Assembly (NCBI GenBank): GCA_947561585.1
Contig: CANNZV010002543.1
Span: 1-64,000, forward strand
Direction: 5' to 3'
Length of the DNA stretch: 64,000 nt
From: Caprella mutica
Taxonomy: Eukaryota; Arthropoda; Malacostraca; Amphipoda; Caprellidae
Part shown: piece after piece, positions 1 through 11,605 of the stretch
Layout of the letters: every line of letters begins with the position of its first letter
How positions within the stretch are numbered: the stretch's first letter is position 1
Notes under the pieces: generated by a model
What the model was told of the DNA's origin: nothing
The model's input: the letters and a program-made list of their open reading frames with translations, nothing else
Databases searched by the model: none
Translations under genes and position numbers: made by a program

Positions 1-107
1 ATCGGAATTTTACAACAAATATAGAATCTTAATAGCAATGTTTTTTATTTTTTTATATCATTATTAAATTATTAATATTGCATCCATACTCATTTTTAGG
101 TACCTCT

Positions 108-518
108 TCAATTGACCTCAGGAGCTCCGTCCTGAAGCTGTCGATGGTTAATGGAAGAAAAAGGGAGATGCCTCGCTTGGGTTCCAAAATGTTTTGGATT
201 TCTATGTTTATCATTTTTTAACGCTACTTTCAGTTTTAGAGAATAGCGCTAAAGTTATGATCTTCAACTACGATGTTAAATTTTTTAGGTAGACTTCGTT
301 TAGTATCACATTTTGGTTTCCTTTTCCATCCATATGTACAGCCAACGGTGCTTGTGTCCCTTTTAGTCACATTTCTTGGTGTGAAACTTTAATACTTCTA
401 TGAAACAAGCTTTCTGCATCCAAGTGCATTGTCACTTGACTGGTGATAGGTAACATTGTTAATGGAGCCACTTTATTTTCTGAATGTTTCTCAGAGTCGA
501 AGCAGACGTTAAATCCTC
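108..518 (+). repeat. R1 dispersed repeat, copy A
   Basis: First of four related copies of a dispersed repeat I call R1. The others are at 607-1172 (same strand), 5573-5770 and 45149-45425 (opposite strand). Shared landmarks are a stretch near 'GCTGTCGATGGTTAATGGAAG', a segment around 'TTTTAGAGAATAGCGCTA', 'CGGTGCTTGTGTC', and an end at 'GCAGACGTTAAAT'. I see no inverted ends or poly(A) tail, so the class is unknown. It could be a fragment of a retroelement or of a multicopy gene. Confidence 0.6.
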
Positions 519-606
519 CTTTTAAAAATAATAAAGCTGATCATTATATGATAAATTTCTAGCTCTGTCAATCTGTCTTTTTCTCTTTAAAAATTAACTA
601 TGATCA

Positions 607-1172
607 TTTGATTATATTGAGATGCCAGAGGTTCTATTCTGAAACTGTCTGTGGTGAATGGAAGAGAAGGGGGGTGCCTTCCATTTGGAACCAAACTGTT
701 GTAATGTGGTTTATAGATTGTTTTTCATATTTTACCGCTACTTGCAGTTTTAGAGGATAGCGCTAGGGTTATGCTCTTCAACTACGAGGTCTTAGATTTT
801 GTATTAGGTAGACTCGTAGGCTTCATTTACTATCACCTCTTCATTTTCCTCTTAGATTTTGTGTTAGGTAGGCTCGTAGGCTTCATTTACTATCACCTCT
901 TCATTTTCCTCTTAGATTTTGTGTTAGGTAGGCTCGTAGGCTTCATTTACTATCACCTCTTCCATCCGTAAGTGCAGTTGCCGGTGCTTGTGTCTTTCAT
1001 CACATTCCTTTGTAAGTGACGGAGGAGCTTTTCTGCATCCATAAGCTTTGTAATAAGCACTGCTCATGGAACCACTTTCCTTCTTCACTTATGTTTCCAG
1101 TCCTTTGTATTTAATTTTCTTTTGACTTTAGTGATATGGCATTTTGTTCCGAAACAGACGTTAAATACCCTA
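607..1172 (+). repeat. R1 dispersed repeat, copy B, with internal triplication
   Basis: This copy aligns with copy A over its whole length and ends with the same 'CAGACGTTAAATA'. It differs by an internal tandem triplication at 791-960. Read on the minus strand, the segment around 900-1015 stays open in the frame that copy D (45149-45425) also keeps open, and both stop with TAA at the homologous place. The length differences between B and D that I compared there are multiples of three. That hints at a former coding tail, but no family is recognised. Confidence 0.6.
791..960. repeat. 60-bp tandem repeat, about 2.8 copies
   Basis: The unit starts 'CTTAGATTTTGTRTTAGGTA' and repeats exactly every 60 bases inside R1 copy B; copies two and three are identical. 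Because 60 is divisible by three, this makes an artificial 66-residue frame at 771-971 that should not be called a gene. Confidence 0.95.
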
Positions 1173-2760
1173 CTAATATAAATTTATTACATTGATTGGT
1201 GTCTCTTCAGCACTATACTAGTGTAGTTGCTAATTAACAGTTAACTTATGGTATTACTCTTAATTTACATTTTTTATTATTTAGAGTAGCTACATACGGT
1301 ATTGATAACTAGAAGTACAGCATTGATTATTTAGATCCTCTTACCTTCGTGTATTTGGTTGTAATTGTAAGTATATATTCTATTTATTTATTTTTTACTT
1401 TTTTTTCCATTTGGAATGTTCTCATGCAAAACTCCTTCATTATTTGTATTATTTTCCTTCATGAAATTTAAAATATATTAATTATAGTTGTGAAATCTTC
1501 ATCTGTATTGTCGATACTAATAAAAGTAATATCTGTATGAATACCGCCAGATTTATTTCTTCTATTAATTCATAATAGTATAGAACTAAGGTCTACGATC
1601 ATTATTCTGCAAACCGCATACAATTAGACTCAGTATAGTTATATTATTTGGTTTTAATGTTTTTGATACTCTGTGAGCAACAATTGAGCGAATCACTAAC
1701 CTGACGTTTAGAAAAAAGATTGTTCACTCTTTGTTTTGATTTTAAATTTATGAACAAAATAAGTTTTCGGCTTTTGTTTAATTAAGATATAACTTGTTTC
1801 CTAAAGTAAATAAACGTTCCTATAATAAGTTCATCCAATTGCATACCTTTACACGAATAATAAATGATTATGGTATACCTAGTTGACAATCAAAACAAAT
1901 AGTGTTCATTTTTTTTCTTCAGACCTAAAATTAGTAAGTCTGAAGTAAAATAGGTATTGTAGAGTTTTTATTATAAAAATAACAAAAATATGCTATCAAA
2001 TTCCATGCGGTTTGCAGCAAGATGATGAGAAGCATCAGCTTCATTGATTAAAACAATAAAAAGATTTGCTTGGAGTGAAAGTGTCCGCAGGATGTAAAAT
2101 TCCCAAATCACTGTTCTTTGTTATTTACCAATCTGTAGTTTACCCACACCAATCCTAAAATATATACATTACAATTAATAAAGTTTATTTTTGGATTTGT
2201 GAGTGTTATTGTTTTGAAGATATTTGTAATTACTAAAGCAAATGACTAGATTGGAACTGACTACTATAGATTAAAAAATCTATTTATGTTCACTACCATC
2301 ATTCTACTAAACATTTAATTCAACTAATCTCTCCTGATATTGTGTGATTAAAAGTATAATGTAATGTTAACAATTATTTAAACATATTACTTTATTAAAA
2401 ACAAGATAATTAAAGACTTGCATATTGAGCAACAGAGAATGAAAATGTAATTTAAAGTTTAGTCAAATAAAGATGTTAAGAAGTGCATATAAATTAATTA
2501 GCAGCTTAAAGATACAGCTTTCGTGAAATCGAAATTAAAATGATCTGCTATAATTTACTACATCATGTCAACTTAAATTACGTGATTTATATTATTCTTC
2601 ATCACCTAAGTGATTTGAAGTAATTATTGCAGGCAATATATATATCTACCGCTATTATATTATAAAAATTGGAAACATATTGAATTCCATAAAAATAGAA
2701 GAGTCTAATAATGAACATAATAAGAACAAGGTTAATACTTGAGTCTACCCTCGCTCCGTT
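1173..2760. other. AT-rich stretch with no recognised feature
   Basis: AT-rich DNA with stop codons in all frames at short intervals. No inverted ends, tandem array or RNA gene was recognised. Confidence 0.6.
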
Positions 2761-2764
2761 TTCT

Positions 2765-2945
2765 ATGCAATGAGATGCGGTTAAGAGACTCTTGTTTGCT
2801 GCCAACTCCAACCGTTTTACGTGAGTGTTAAGCGCTTAGCACATCAAGATTGTAACTGTTTTCACTGGTGCTAAGCACTTGAGAGACTTTACCTTGAGCA
2901 ACCCGATTTTTGCGGTTAAGAGACTTTGGCTTGTGGCCCTTCAGA
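2765..2945. repeat. Diverged local duplication
   Basis: The segment starting 'GCGGTTAAGAGACTCTTGTT' (about 2767) recurs as 'GCGGTTAAGAGACTTTGGCT' (about 2913). Between them are two short palindromes, 'TGTTAAGCGCTTAGCACA' near 2827 and 'GTGCTAAGCACTTG' near 2868. This looks like a diverged tandem duplication of about 146 bases. The short open frame on the minus strand here resembles nothing known. Confidence 0.45.
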
Positions 2946-3468
2946 TGAGAGGCATTAGAACATCAGAGACATTCTGGAGAAACATCAGGCAACGATGAAC
3001 CATCATTTCACACCACTTTTACCTCATTTTGGAAACGAGTGTACAAGAAGTAGATCTTTTGCATAATTTCGTAAACAGTCGATAATGTCCAAAGATTCAA
3101 TAACAATTTTGGAGAAGAGGAAGTACTTTATTCACGTATAAAAAAAGTTCTCAGTTATGAATTGATACATTCAGGTGTGTCACTGAAAATTATTTTATTT
3201 CGATTATTTCTTTGATCAGAAAGAGAAAGTATTCATCATGCACTGATGTGCATTGTGCAATGTGCAGTTTCCAAATTTGGTTTCATCAGGTATTATGCCC
3301 ATATAAACTTCTTCCTTATGACTAAATAGAGTTCAAATTTAGTAGATAAGTTATTCCATAATGGGAGTCATTGGTCTCTTTGATGGGATATCATTTAATC
3401 AGATCAAAAGGAATAATAATTCATAAATAAGGATTCCCAATCTGCTAATGTAGAGCTCATTTAGATCT

Positions 3469-3535
3469 ATCTACTGTTACATATCTACTGTTACATTAAT
3501 TACTGTTTCTGTTACATATCTACTGTTACATTAAT
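3469..3535. repeat. Short tandem repeat, CTACTGTTACAT-like
   Basis: About four imperfect copies of 'CTACTGTTACAT', spaced by 'TAATTACTGTTT'-like insertions. Confidence 0.7.
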
Positions 3536-3639
3536 CATCAGAGGTTATGACGGGAACATCGTAGATTATAAGTAATTGTTAACGAATTTTTGAACGAATA
3601 TGAAAATAAGTTTTAATATAAGTTATGAATAATTTTTAA

Positions 3640-3745
3640 AATAACTGAAAAACAGTTTTGAATATGTTTCAATTAAGTTTTGAAAATAGTTTTAAAATAA
3701 TTTTAACAATTTAAAACATTTTCAAAACTATTTTTAAACTATTTC
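3640..3745. repeat. AT-rich inverted repeat
   Basis: 'GTTTTGAAAATAGTTTTAAA' is followed by an imperfect reverse complement, 'TTTTCAAAACTATTTTTAAA', a few tens of bases on, so it could fold into a hairpin. The A/T composition makes chance self-complementarity likely. Confidence 0.4.
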
Positions 3746-3967
3746 CAAACCAAAACAATACTTTTCAATTGTTCTTGTTTTTATTTAGTGTTTCGAAGAT
3801 GAAGTCATTCTTCAACTAAGAGGCAGATTTTGAGGAGTTATTTACTTTAAATATATACACTGCAAGTGTAGACACCATTACACAGAAATACCAACAGAAC
3901 AGCAACAAAACTTTCCTTTAGTATAGTAAATATTTACCAGTATTGGATAATTACATATAATATAAAT

Positions 3968-5022
3968 TGTGCACGGACATCTCGTCCACGGACATTTCGT
4001 CCAACGGAAATTTCGTCCACGGACAATTCGCCCAGGAAATTCATTATTTTGTTTTATAATTATAATGTGTGGTGTACATATTGTTTATTATATATTATTT
4101 GTAATATTCTACAATAAAAAAGTAGAAAACACCCATTTTTGTTGGCCTTTGCCTTAATTCTTATCGCACTCTTCTACTCCTGCTTAAACTGACAGGCAGC
4201 AGGAAAATAATTAAACTCGATACTTTATTTAATGATTACAGGTAAGCCTCATTTTCATTGTACCTCAGTCTTATAAAATCTGTAATAATTGCGAGGCATG
4301 TCTCGTAGGTATTATGGTACATAAATATAGAAAACGGAAACATTTATATCTATATTTAAAATAACTTCAATTATTTGCGGTGTATTTTCACATCAACTAC
4401 CATAAACATCAATAATATTAGTAGGTACTCAGATTAGCTTATTGTATAAAATACGTACATGTACAATATACTAAGAACAATTGATTGATAATTAAATGTG
4501 ATATAAAATAAATAGCTAGATATTGGTACTTTTTAGTGTTACGTTAAATTATATAAACGTAAACACGTCAGTGTTTTCGGACTATTCCATATTTCCATAA
4601 AAGTAATTATTTTATTCTCATTTTTACGTTTCCAATGTTAGTCTTGTTAGTACCCTGTTAATTCAGTTCCACATTTTGGATACTCATTAATGAATGCAAA
4701 ATATTAAAAGGAGGTAAATAATTTAATGATACAGTCAACCCGTTTAGCATATCTAATTTCATAACTGTAATCGATATGTGTTCATGTGAAATGTTTCGGC
4801 TTAAATCACTATAATAAAATCATATATTTATACCTGGCTATTAATGTAATAGTAAAAATAAAATGAAATATATCCCATATGCACTTTAAGATAAAAAATG
4901 TAGCAATTCGTGGAAGAATTGTCCGTGGACGAAATGTCCGTGGACGAAATGTCCGTGGACGAAATGTCCGTTGGACGAAATGTCCGTAGACAAAATGTCC
5001 GGGGACGAAATGTCCTAGACCC
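3968..5022. mobile_element. FB-like element, family A (repeat-array inverted ends)
   Basis: A 1,055-bp element. Its left end (3968-4040) has about four units of the form CGGACATTTCGTCCA. Its right end (about 4907-5019) has seven units in the opposite orientation, with period 15. The right terminus reads, inward on the minus strand, GGGTCTAGGACATTTCG. Flanks AATATAAAT (3959-3967) and AGTATAAAT (5023-5031) match at 8 of 9 bases, so a 9-bp target duplication is likely. The interior is unique AT-rich DNA with no coding frame, so the element is non-autonomous. A second, heavily interrupted copy lies at 23120-30212. Placement in the Foldback/Mutator-like group is inference from array ends plus 9-bp duplication. 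Confidence 0.8.
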
Positions 5023-5118
5023 AGTATAAATACATAATTTGGTTTGGAAATAAAGTCTTTTTAGTTTTATACTTCTCATTTTTAAGTCGATAAGGGAATG
5101 TTGATAAAACTCAATTGA

Positions 5119-5356
5119 TGTTTATTGATTGTTATTTTTAATTTTCCTTTATTTCCCATTGTTTCATGTTTATTGATTGTTATTTTTAATTTTCCTTTAT
5201 TTCCCATTGTTTCATGTTTATTGATTGTTATTTTTAATTTTCCTTTATTTCCCATTGTTTCATGTTTATTGATTGTTATTTTTAATTTTCCTTTATTTCC
5301 CTTTGTTTCATGTTTCTTGATTGTTATTTTTAATTTTCCTTTATTTCCCATTGTTT
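5119..5356. repeat. 48-bp minisatellite, about 5 copies
   Basis: The unit begins 'TGTTTATTGATTGTTATTTT' and repeats every 48 bases with very few differences. A period divisible by three without internal stops creates mirror-image open frames on both strands (5082-5351 and 5125-5418). These are repeat artefacts. Confidence 0.95.
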
Positions 5357-5572
5357 CTTTTTACAAAGAAAATATAATGATTGACAGAATTGATAATATT
5401 CATAATTTTAATAAATGATTCGTTGTCCCTCTGTTTAATTGTTCCGATAGTTTAGGTATATGCACGATTCTTCTTTGTATTTCTAGTCTTTTCTTATCAT
5501 AATCCAAATTAAGTTCATTTGTATATTAATATTTGCGGAATTTGTATAGAAATAAACGATTCTAGGATAACT

Positions 5573-5770
5573 CTTGACAGAAACACAAGAAAAAGAAATC
5601 AAACACAAGGGACAGGAAGAAGAAGTCTCAAAAAAGTGATTCTTTGAAAAGCCACACCGTGAATGCAGTTACTTACCAAGGAATGTGATGAAAAGGGACC
5701 GAAACACCGTTGACTGCACTCACTAATAGAAGAGGAAATGAAGAGGTGATAGTAAATGAAGCTTTGAGCC
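5573..5770 (-). repeat. R1 dispersed repeat, copy C (partial)
   Basis: Reverse-orientation R1 copy, recognisable from 'AAGGAATGTGATGAAAAGGG', 'GACTGCACTCAC' and 'GAGGTGATAGTAAATGAAGC', all shared with copies B and D. It is more decayed than D, and its coding-like frame is broken. Confidence 0.6.
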
Positions 5771-6239
5771 TAAATGGCCACGTTTTCAAAACATACTCTT
5801 AATTAGTTTAATTATTCTACATTAAATCATTAAAGATACTTAAATATTATTAAATATTGATAATGTTAATTAACAGCAGTGGTAAAATATTTGACTACAT
5901 GTTCAGTTGGAATAAAGAGGCAAAAACGCGCAATAATTGTCAACTAATAATTAGGTACACGTACCCAAATGCCTTATTTAAAAAACTGAGTAATACAATT
6001 TCTATTGTACTATTGTATTGTCATTGTAGCAGTAGCAATGAAATCTTGTTAACTTTAGAAGATTGTATCTCTTAAGACAAACATGCAATGAATGACAGTT
6101 CACGATTAGAAATGCCAAATAAAACGCCTCATATGAATATCAAGTAATACGCCTAATTAGCTTATTTAATTGAAATTAACAATGTCTTTTAATAAAGAAG
6201 CTCTCTATTAAATTTTAGCTTTGCTTCGTCAAAGGAAAT
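5771..6239. other. AT-rich stretch, nothing recognised
   Basis: It holds one 72-residue frame (5857-6075) with no similarity I recognise and ordinary AT-rich composition. I do not call it a gene. Confidence 0.5.
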
Positions 6240-6460
6240 AACATCTTGAGGTGTAGCTAATTTGGCTAATAGCCTAAAACCTTTTTAAGAAGTCAACTTT
6301 TCGACAAAGGATAATTGTTTTTCAAACTCAAGCATTGGGCAGAAGTTAACAATGCCACCTAATATCTTGAGCGGTGGCTAATTGCTTCAATACCTCCTTA
6401 ACATGGGAGCATCCAACTATTGGAAAACCCAATACTCAATCTATTGTATTAATACAGTTG
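6240..6460. repeat. Diverged tandem duplication of about 115 bases
   Basis: 'ATCTTGAGGTGTAGCTAATT' (about 6243) and 'ATCTTGAGCGGTGGCTAATT' (about 6363) each lead into similar text: 'AATRCCT', a 'TTAA' segment, 'CAACT-TT' and 'ACTCAA'. This indicates two old tandem copies. Confidence 0.5.
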
Positions 6461-7356
6461 GCTCAGGCTAATCATTGTTCAATCTCGAATAGGCGTTCCA
6501 TGCGATTGTAGCATTACCTATCGTTAACTTCAGATTTTATTCACCTTCACCTATATTGGATGTGCTCAGTTTAGAATTGACTCTTTTGTATTCTTTACAT
6601 AAGTTCAACTCTGTATCGTGTATTATTGCAATAGAGAATGTCGGAAACGAGAGTATCCTCCTCATTATCTCTTCCCTAACTGAGCTAACCTAGAACCAAA
6701 ACTCCACACCATAACAAAAAGGACCCACAAAATAGTTCAGTCTTCGGAAAGTGGGGGTCCTATTTTAACAGTTACAATGGAAAAATATTATGTAAGTGAA
6801 CAGGTTTAAACTCACCGAGGCAGTGAAAAATAATACCGGCAGAGTGATTGTAAAATTGGAATACTGATCTAAAACTAACTGGTCCAGAATAAATACATAT
6901 TTAGAATCACCCTAGCTGCAAGTAATAATTAATGGGCGACAATAAATATTTAGCCCTACAACTAGCTATTCTAATGGTAACTATAATGAAAAAAATAATT
7001 TAATAACGCTTACCGAAATTGATCCAATTATTCTCTATTCAAAGGTGAGTTTGTCTTCTCACTTCTAAGTGAAACCAACAATGTTAGTGAAAAACTACTC
7101 TCTTAAACATTAACTTTATACTAATTATCTTCGAGTGAATGACAAAAGGAAATATTTAATAAATTAGCCAAAAAATATAATTTCTTGCCTTGACATGCAT
7201 CTTATCTTATCAATCATCACCTTCGTTTTTGTCTAATTGTATGTATTTATGTGAAAAAAGTAGAAGTCATGTAAAGAAAGCTTCCAAATCGATTTAAAAT
7301 GAAAATTACTATTATTTTTTCATGAGGACATTTCGCCTGACCAGCGGCTAGATTAC
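6461..7356. other. AT-rich stretch, nothing recognised
   Basis: No RNA gene, array or supported coding frame. Near 7326 the text 'GGACATTTCGCC' resembles one family-A unit, but it is single. Confidence 0.5.
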
Positions 7357-7966
7357 TACACACAGAGAACGGTTTTGTTAAATTTACAAAACGTATTTTG
7401 TCGATAACATTTGGTTATTGTAATTGGAAATTTTCGTTATATTAACCATCAATTGAGTTAAATCAGCAATAAAATATTGTTCAAAGGTTTCTTAACTACA
7501 ACAAAATATTTTTTTAAGTTAACAGTACAATTTTTGGAATGGAATATTGTTAAGGTTACTAAAAAAGTTTTGTTCATATTAACTTAAATATTGCTATGAT
7601 AACAATATAATATTGTTAAATGTTTTTATTTATTTATAACAAAATGTTTTTGTAGTAGTAACTTGAAAAATTTAGTTAAAATGTAACATTGTTTTTTAAC
7701 AAAATACCTTTGTCTTTATAAATAATAATTTTGCAACAATAATATTATATTTTTGTTGATATATTTTTTACTATTAACAATATTATATTGTCATTAGTAA
7801 TAATTATCTGCCATTTCTTTTTGTTATTAGGCTTCATATACATTTTAAGTTACCACAATATGTATTCATTGTTCGTACAGAATCAATATATATATATAAA
7901 TTTATACGTGTTTCTTGAGTGCTATTTTGTATCGATATTCTCACGTATGTCCCTCGTCTGTTTTTA

Positions 7967-9528
7967 GGCTGCGCGCAGACCAAAACCGTTTTCGCGTGAA
8001 GCGGGCAGGAAAGCTTGCGGGCATGAACCGTGCTACATGTTATTCCTATTGAACTGCGCACACACAAAGCATTAAGAGCGAGCGCGAAAGCTTGCATTAA
8101 AGCTTGAAAGCGACAACTGACTCTGAAGATGATTTCACGCTGCGCGAGAAGCAAGCAGTTACTTGCCAGATGTCACTCGGGTAGGGTGTGTGTATCTCCG
8201 CACCAAAAAAATGATAACCACTGCAATTATACTTTAGCGGTTATATTATTTTTCCGCTTTTATTTTTTATTATTAACAGTTTAATTAATTAATATCATAT
8301 GTTGATACTTAATACCAACAATTTTAGAGACAAGCATGGTTAAAAATATTATTACCTGGGTACCAAGCTGATTATATAATATAAATGCGCAATTAGATAC
8401 CAAGGGACGATATATAATATAAATATTTATCTAGATATTTTATAAAGCCGATTACATACCTAATATAAATGTTTACCTTTATATCTAACCTGAGTTACAC
8501 AATATAATACCTAGTACATATCTAGAGAAACGTCTCGGTTATCAGACACTTCTAGTACTCGCAAAGTGGGAGTTTTCGTAGATCATGATAGGTCTATCAA
8601 AATTTAAATTTCGTATATTTCCATTATCTAGGTACGTAGATATACGTTTGACGCTCACTTACAATTACTGTTTCCTATAATAAATAGAATACTGCATGTT
8701 TTAATATTTACTAGGTACCTACTACCTATGTTCACTACCTTAGCTACCTAATATAATTAGGAAAAACAACCAAATAATTCATACCTATTTATAAGATAAG
8801 TTCTAAGTTATGGGGCTGTTACACATTTACGAACAAGTAATAAAAAACTAATGACTGCAATGAGAGGTAAATAATAAATTACAATAGTTACCCAAGGTAT
8901 ATTGATTATAATTAATAGTGTCCGAAAATGTGGAACCGTTCGATAATCCGGAACTTACCCTAGTCTGTACCTAATACCTAGGTATATAGTACCTATTGTA
9001 AATAACTTATCACATTTATTCTTAAATATAAATATTTATTTAATTTTACTTACAAAAAATTCAATCAAATAATATAGATACACTACTAAACAATGAATTC
9101 AATCATTCATATCTAAAATAATGATAATTATCAAATTTACTCCATATATCACATATATTCTTTCAAATAATAGTCGCGAACACTTCGATTCCTGTGTTCG
9201 GGGACAAAAATATATTATATAAGTGAGGGATTGAGTTTTGAATTAAGTTAAGTTTGATTATTTTAAGTTGATTTAAATACAAGTATATGAAAAGTTATAA
9301 TTAACCTGTTATTAAAAAGTGAAAAAAATAGAACCGTTAAAGTATAATCGCAGTGGTTATCATTTTTATTTGGTGCGGAGATACACACACCCTACCCGAG
9401 TGACATTTGGCAGGTGACTGCTTGCTTCTCGCGCTGTGAATTCACGCGTTTGGTGTGAGCCCCTCATGTTTTCACGCAAGCAAGCTTGCTTGCAAGCTCG
9501 CAATAACGCTTTTAGTTTGCGCGCAGCC
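7967..9528. mobile_element. Harbinger-like non-autonomous element with ~300-bp inverted arms
   Basis: The ends read GGCTGCGCGCA inward from both sides and are flanked by TTA on left (7964-7966) and right (9529-9531). A 3-bp TTA/TAA duplication is typical of PIF/Harbinger elements. The arms (about 7967-8275 and 9270-9528) are inverted copies. The best-conserved part includes 'GTCACTCGGGTAGGGTGTGT' and 'ATCTCCGCACCAAA', then 'ATGATAACCACTGC'. The arms are GC-rich compared with the AT-rich core. Frames 7834-8154 and 9366-9566 read across the arms and are not genes. The element sits inside the 7357-10431 element. Confidence 0.7.
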
Positions 9529-9906
9529 TTACGCGGGAAATAATTATGCATTGAGTCTTGGGTCAAATCTTAATGGTAAAAATATCGATACATATTACAG
9601 CAATTTCATTCTGAAGCCTTTTTTACGTACCATAACTACGTAAGTAATGATACACATTATGTAGGAATCTATGTAGGTATTGATAAATAAAACCTAGTAA
9701 GAAAGTAGGTAGGTAGGTGGGAATTGATAAATATTAATAGATAGCTATTTTAAAAATATTCAATTTAAATTTTCTATTGCTTGTCATTATAAAAAAGAAA
9801 AGATACGGTATCAATAGAATATTAAATAATATTTTTCTATAATTTCTTTAAATGGCTTGCATGTTTTCATATTGGTTATAGTTCATTCCAATCCTACTTC
9901 TACCAT

Positions 9907-9979
9907 GTCCAGGATGGCTGAGAGGTTAGCGCCGCAGACTTGAGATTGGAGATCGTCGGTTCGAGTCCTGAATGTACCA
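9907..9979 (+). pseudogene. tRNA-like pseudogene (serine-like) or SINE head
   Basis: It contains an A-box-like TGGCTGAGAGGTTAGCGC (9915-9932) and a perfect B box GGTTCGAGTCC (9958-9968), the two internal RNA polymerase III promoter elements. An anticodon-loop-like CTTGAGA would give anticodon TGA (serine). The acceptor and T stems pair poorly, and no long variable arm is clear, so this is not a functional tRNA. A tRNA pseudogene or the head of a tRNA-derived SINE are both possible. I see no second copy in the window and no tail that proves a SINE. Confidence 0.5.
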
Positions 9980-10431
9980 CTTCATTTCTATGTTCATTTA
10001 TTCCCATTTAATTTGTGTATAACAACATGTAACATTAAACTAATTGATATGCAGCCAAATTTACATATACACTATATGCAATAAAATAAGAAATAGTAAT
10101 TAAAACAGCATAATCAATATTTTATCAGTTAAAATAACAAGATGGTTTTGTTGCTACAAAAAATTATTTGAGTTGCTTTAAATATACTTTTTGTTGACAT
10201 AACAAAATACATTTTTTGAAGTAACAGTATTGTAATGTTACTATAACTAATAAGCTCTAGTTACTGTTACGTTAAAAATTTAGTGTAACTATAACAAAAA
10301 AACCTTAACAAAAATATATATTTACTGTAACAAAATTATTTTGATGGCTTATAGCTGACTAATTTATTTTGTTGATACAACCAAAAACCTACTTTTTTTT
10401 GTTGTATCAACAAAACCGTTCCCTGTGTGTA

Positions 10432-10821
10432 GGGTTACGCTTGAAGGAATTCCTACAATCGAAACTGATCGTGAATGGCCTTCTTAATACTAAGGTAGTA
10501 AAATGATATAAATATCGTCGTTTTTTATAACTATGGGTAGGTAGTTAATTGCATGTCAGTATTAACTTTTATAAATATTGAAAATACCTTACTCGTCTTC
10601 AAATTTCGAAAGCAATTATAAACATCACTATGGAATGAAGATGATTATACCTATCTAATAAAATAGACAATATTAGAAAAAATCAAAATATAAGAAAATG
10701 ATTATAAATATCTATCAAAAAATTAAAATAGAGGAACAATATTATATATAAATGATTCGAAATAGAACAAACATTTCAGAAATGAATAACCGAGCACAGT
10801 TAAATAAGAGAGAGAGGTTTA
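10432..10821. other. AT-rich stretch, nothing recognised
   Basis: Short AT-rich gap between the 7357-10431 element and the piggyBac-type MITE. No coding frame, array or RNA gene was seen. Confidence 0.5.
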
Positions 10822-11356
10822 CCCTAATGAGTTTGACTATCAGAATGAATTGGGAAACACATATCTTATTTATAAACTTACTGTACTGTATCCGTTACAA
10901 GTTGTTAGTATATATACTTAACAAATGTGTACCAAATTTCAAGTAAAATATTGAACATACATATAAGGAGAAATAAATACATAGGTGTATAAGACATTGG
11001 CAAGTTAGAGAGCAGAGCTGTGATTGGGTGAAGTGTGACCTAATCACAGCTCGTGCATGTGTGTGTACTCCATGAAAACGTGGACAATTGTAAACTCAGA
11101 GGATATCCAAACTGTATTTCTACCTACGTTACCATATATCACCACAGTACCTATAATTAATTTCCTAATTCACGTTATTCACGATGATTTACGCCGATAC
11201 GTATATATTTTTTAACTTTTAAATACAAAAATGTATTTTGTATTTATGTAGGAACTTAGTGTCAAGAAATATCGGTTAATAAGAAGGAATGTCATGATCG
11301 ATAAAAAGTAATTTAAAAAGGATGTTTGTAGGAAACACACGTCAAACTCATCAGGG
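10822..11356 (+). mobile_element. piggyBac-type MITE, copy 1
   Basis: Left end CCCTAATGAGTTTGAC and right end GTCAAACTCATCAGGG form 16-bp inverted termini (one mismatch). The flanks are TTTA and TTGA, decayed forms of the TTAA seen at other copies. CCC directly after TTAA is the hallmark of piggyBac elements. The interior has no transposase frame. A near-perfect hairpin, AGCTGTGATTGGGT paired with its complement across an 8-base loop, lies near 11015-11052. Other copies: 29561-30090, 38491-39039, 44324-44866, and a fragment at 57878-58146. Confidence 0.8.
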
Positions 11357-11525
11357 TTGAACTAACCACGCTGAGTTAAATATGTTTCTTTTCAATTTGG
11401 TAGTGATATTAATATATCAATACGGAGACAAAACTCCTTGTTTCCACTTAATTGATCTCATTTATTAGAAATTTTAAATCTCGGTCCACTATTACCATAC
11501 TTGAGATAATTTCACAATGCATTTT

Positions 11526-11605
11526 AGGAATTTCGTCCGTTGTATATTTTGTCCGTATGCATTTTGTCTGTGGGCATTTCGTCTGTAGGCATTCTGTCCG
11601 TGGTT
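11526..11605. repeat. Solo family-A-like array
   Basis: Five diverged units of the form GGCATTTCGTCTGT resemble the family-A end array. I find no inverted partner within 3 kb, so this is probably a lone end of a lost element. Confidence 0.5.

Larger units (their letters stand above)
7357..10431. mobile_element. Long inverted-repeat DNA element with AT-rich subterminal repeats
   Basis: The left end, TACACACAGAGAACGGTTTT, is matched in inverse at the right end by TACACACAGGGAACGGTTTT, giving terminal inverted repeats of over 20 bases with one mismatch. Both ends are followed inward by several hundred bases of diffuse repeats of the type AACAAAATATTTTTGTTAA. Flanks AGATTAC and GGGTTAC agree at 5 of 7, so the target duplication is uncertain. 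The interior holds a Harbinger-like element (7967-9528) and a tRNA-like sequence (9907-9979). No transposase frame is seen. The superfamily is not identified. Confidence 0.65.

Noticed and set aside
771..971. 66-residue frame with internal 20-residue repeats
   Set aside because: It is made by a 60-bp tandem triplication in R1 copy B, and no homologous frame exists in copy A.
5082..5418. Opposed repetitive frames on both strands
   Set aside because: Artefacts of a 48-bp minisatellite without stops.
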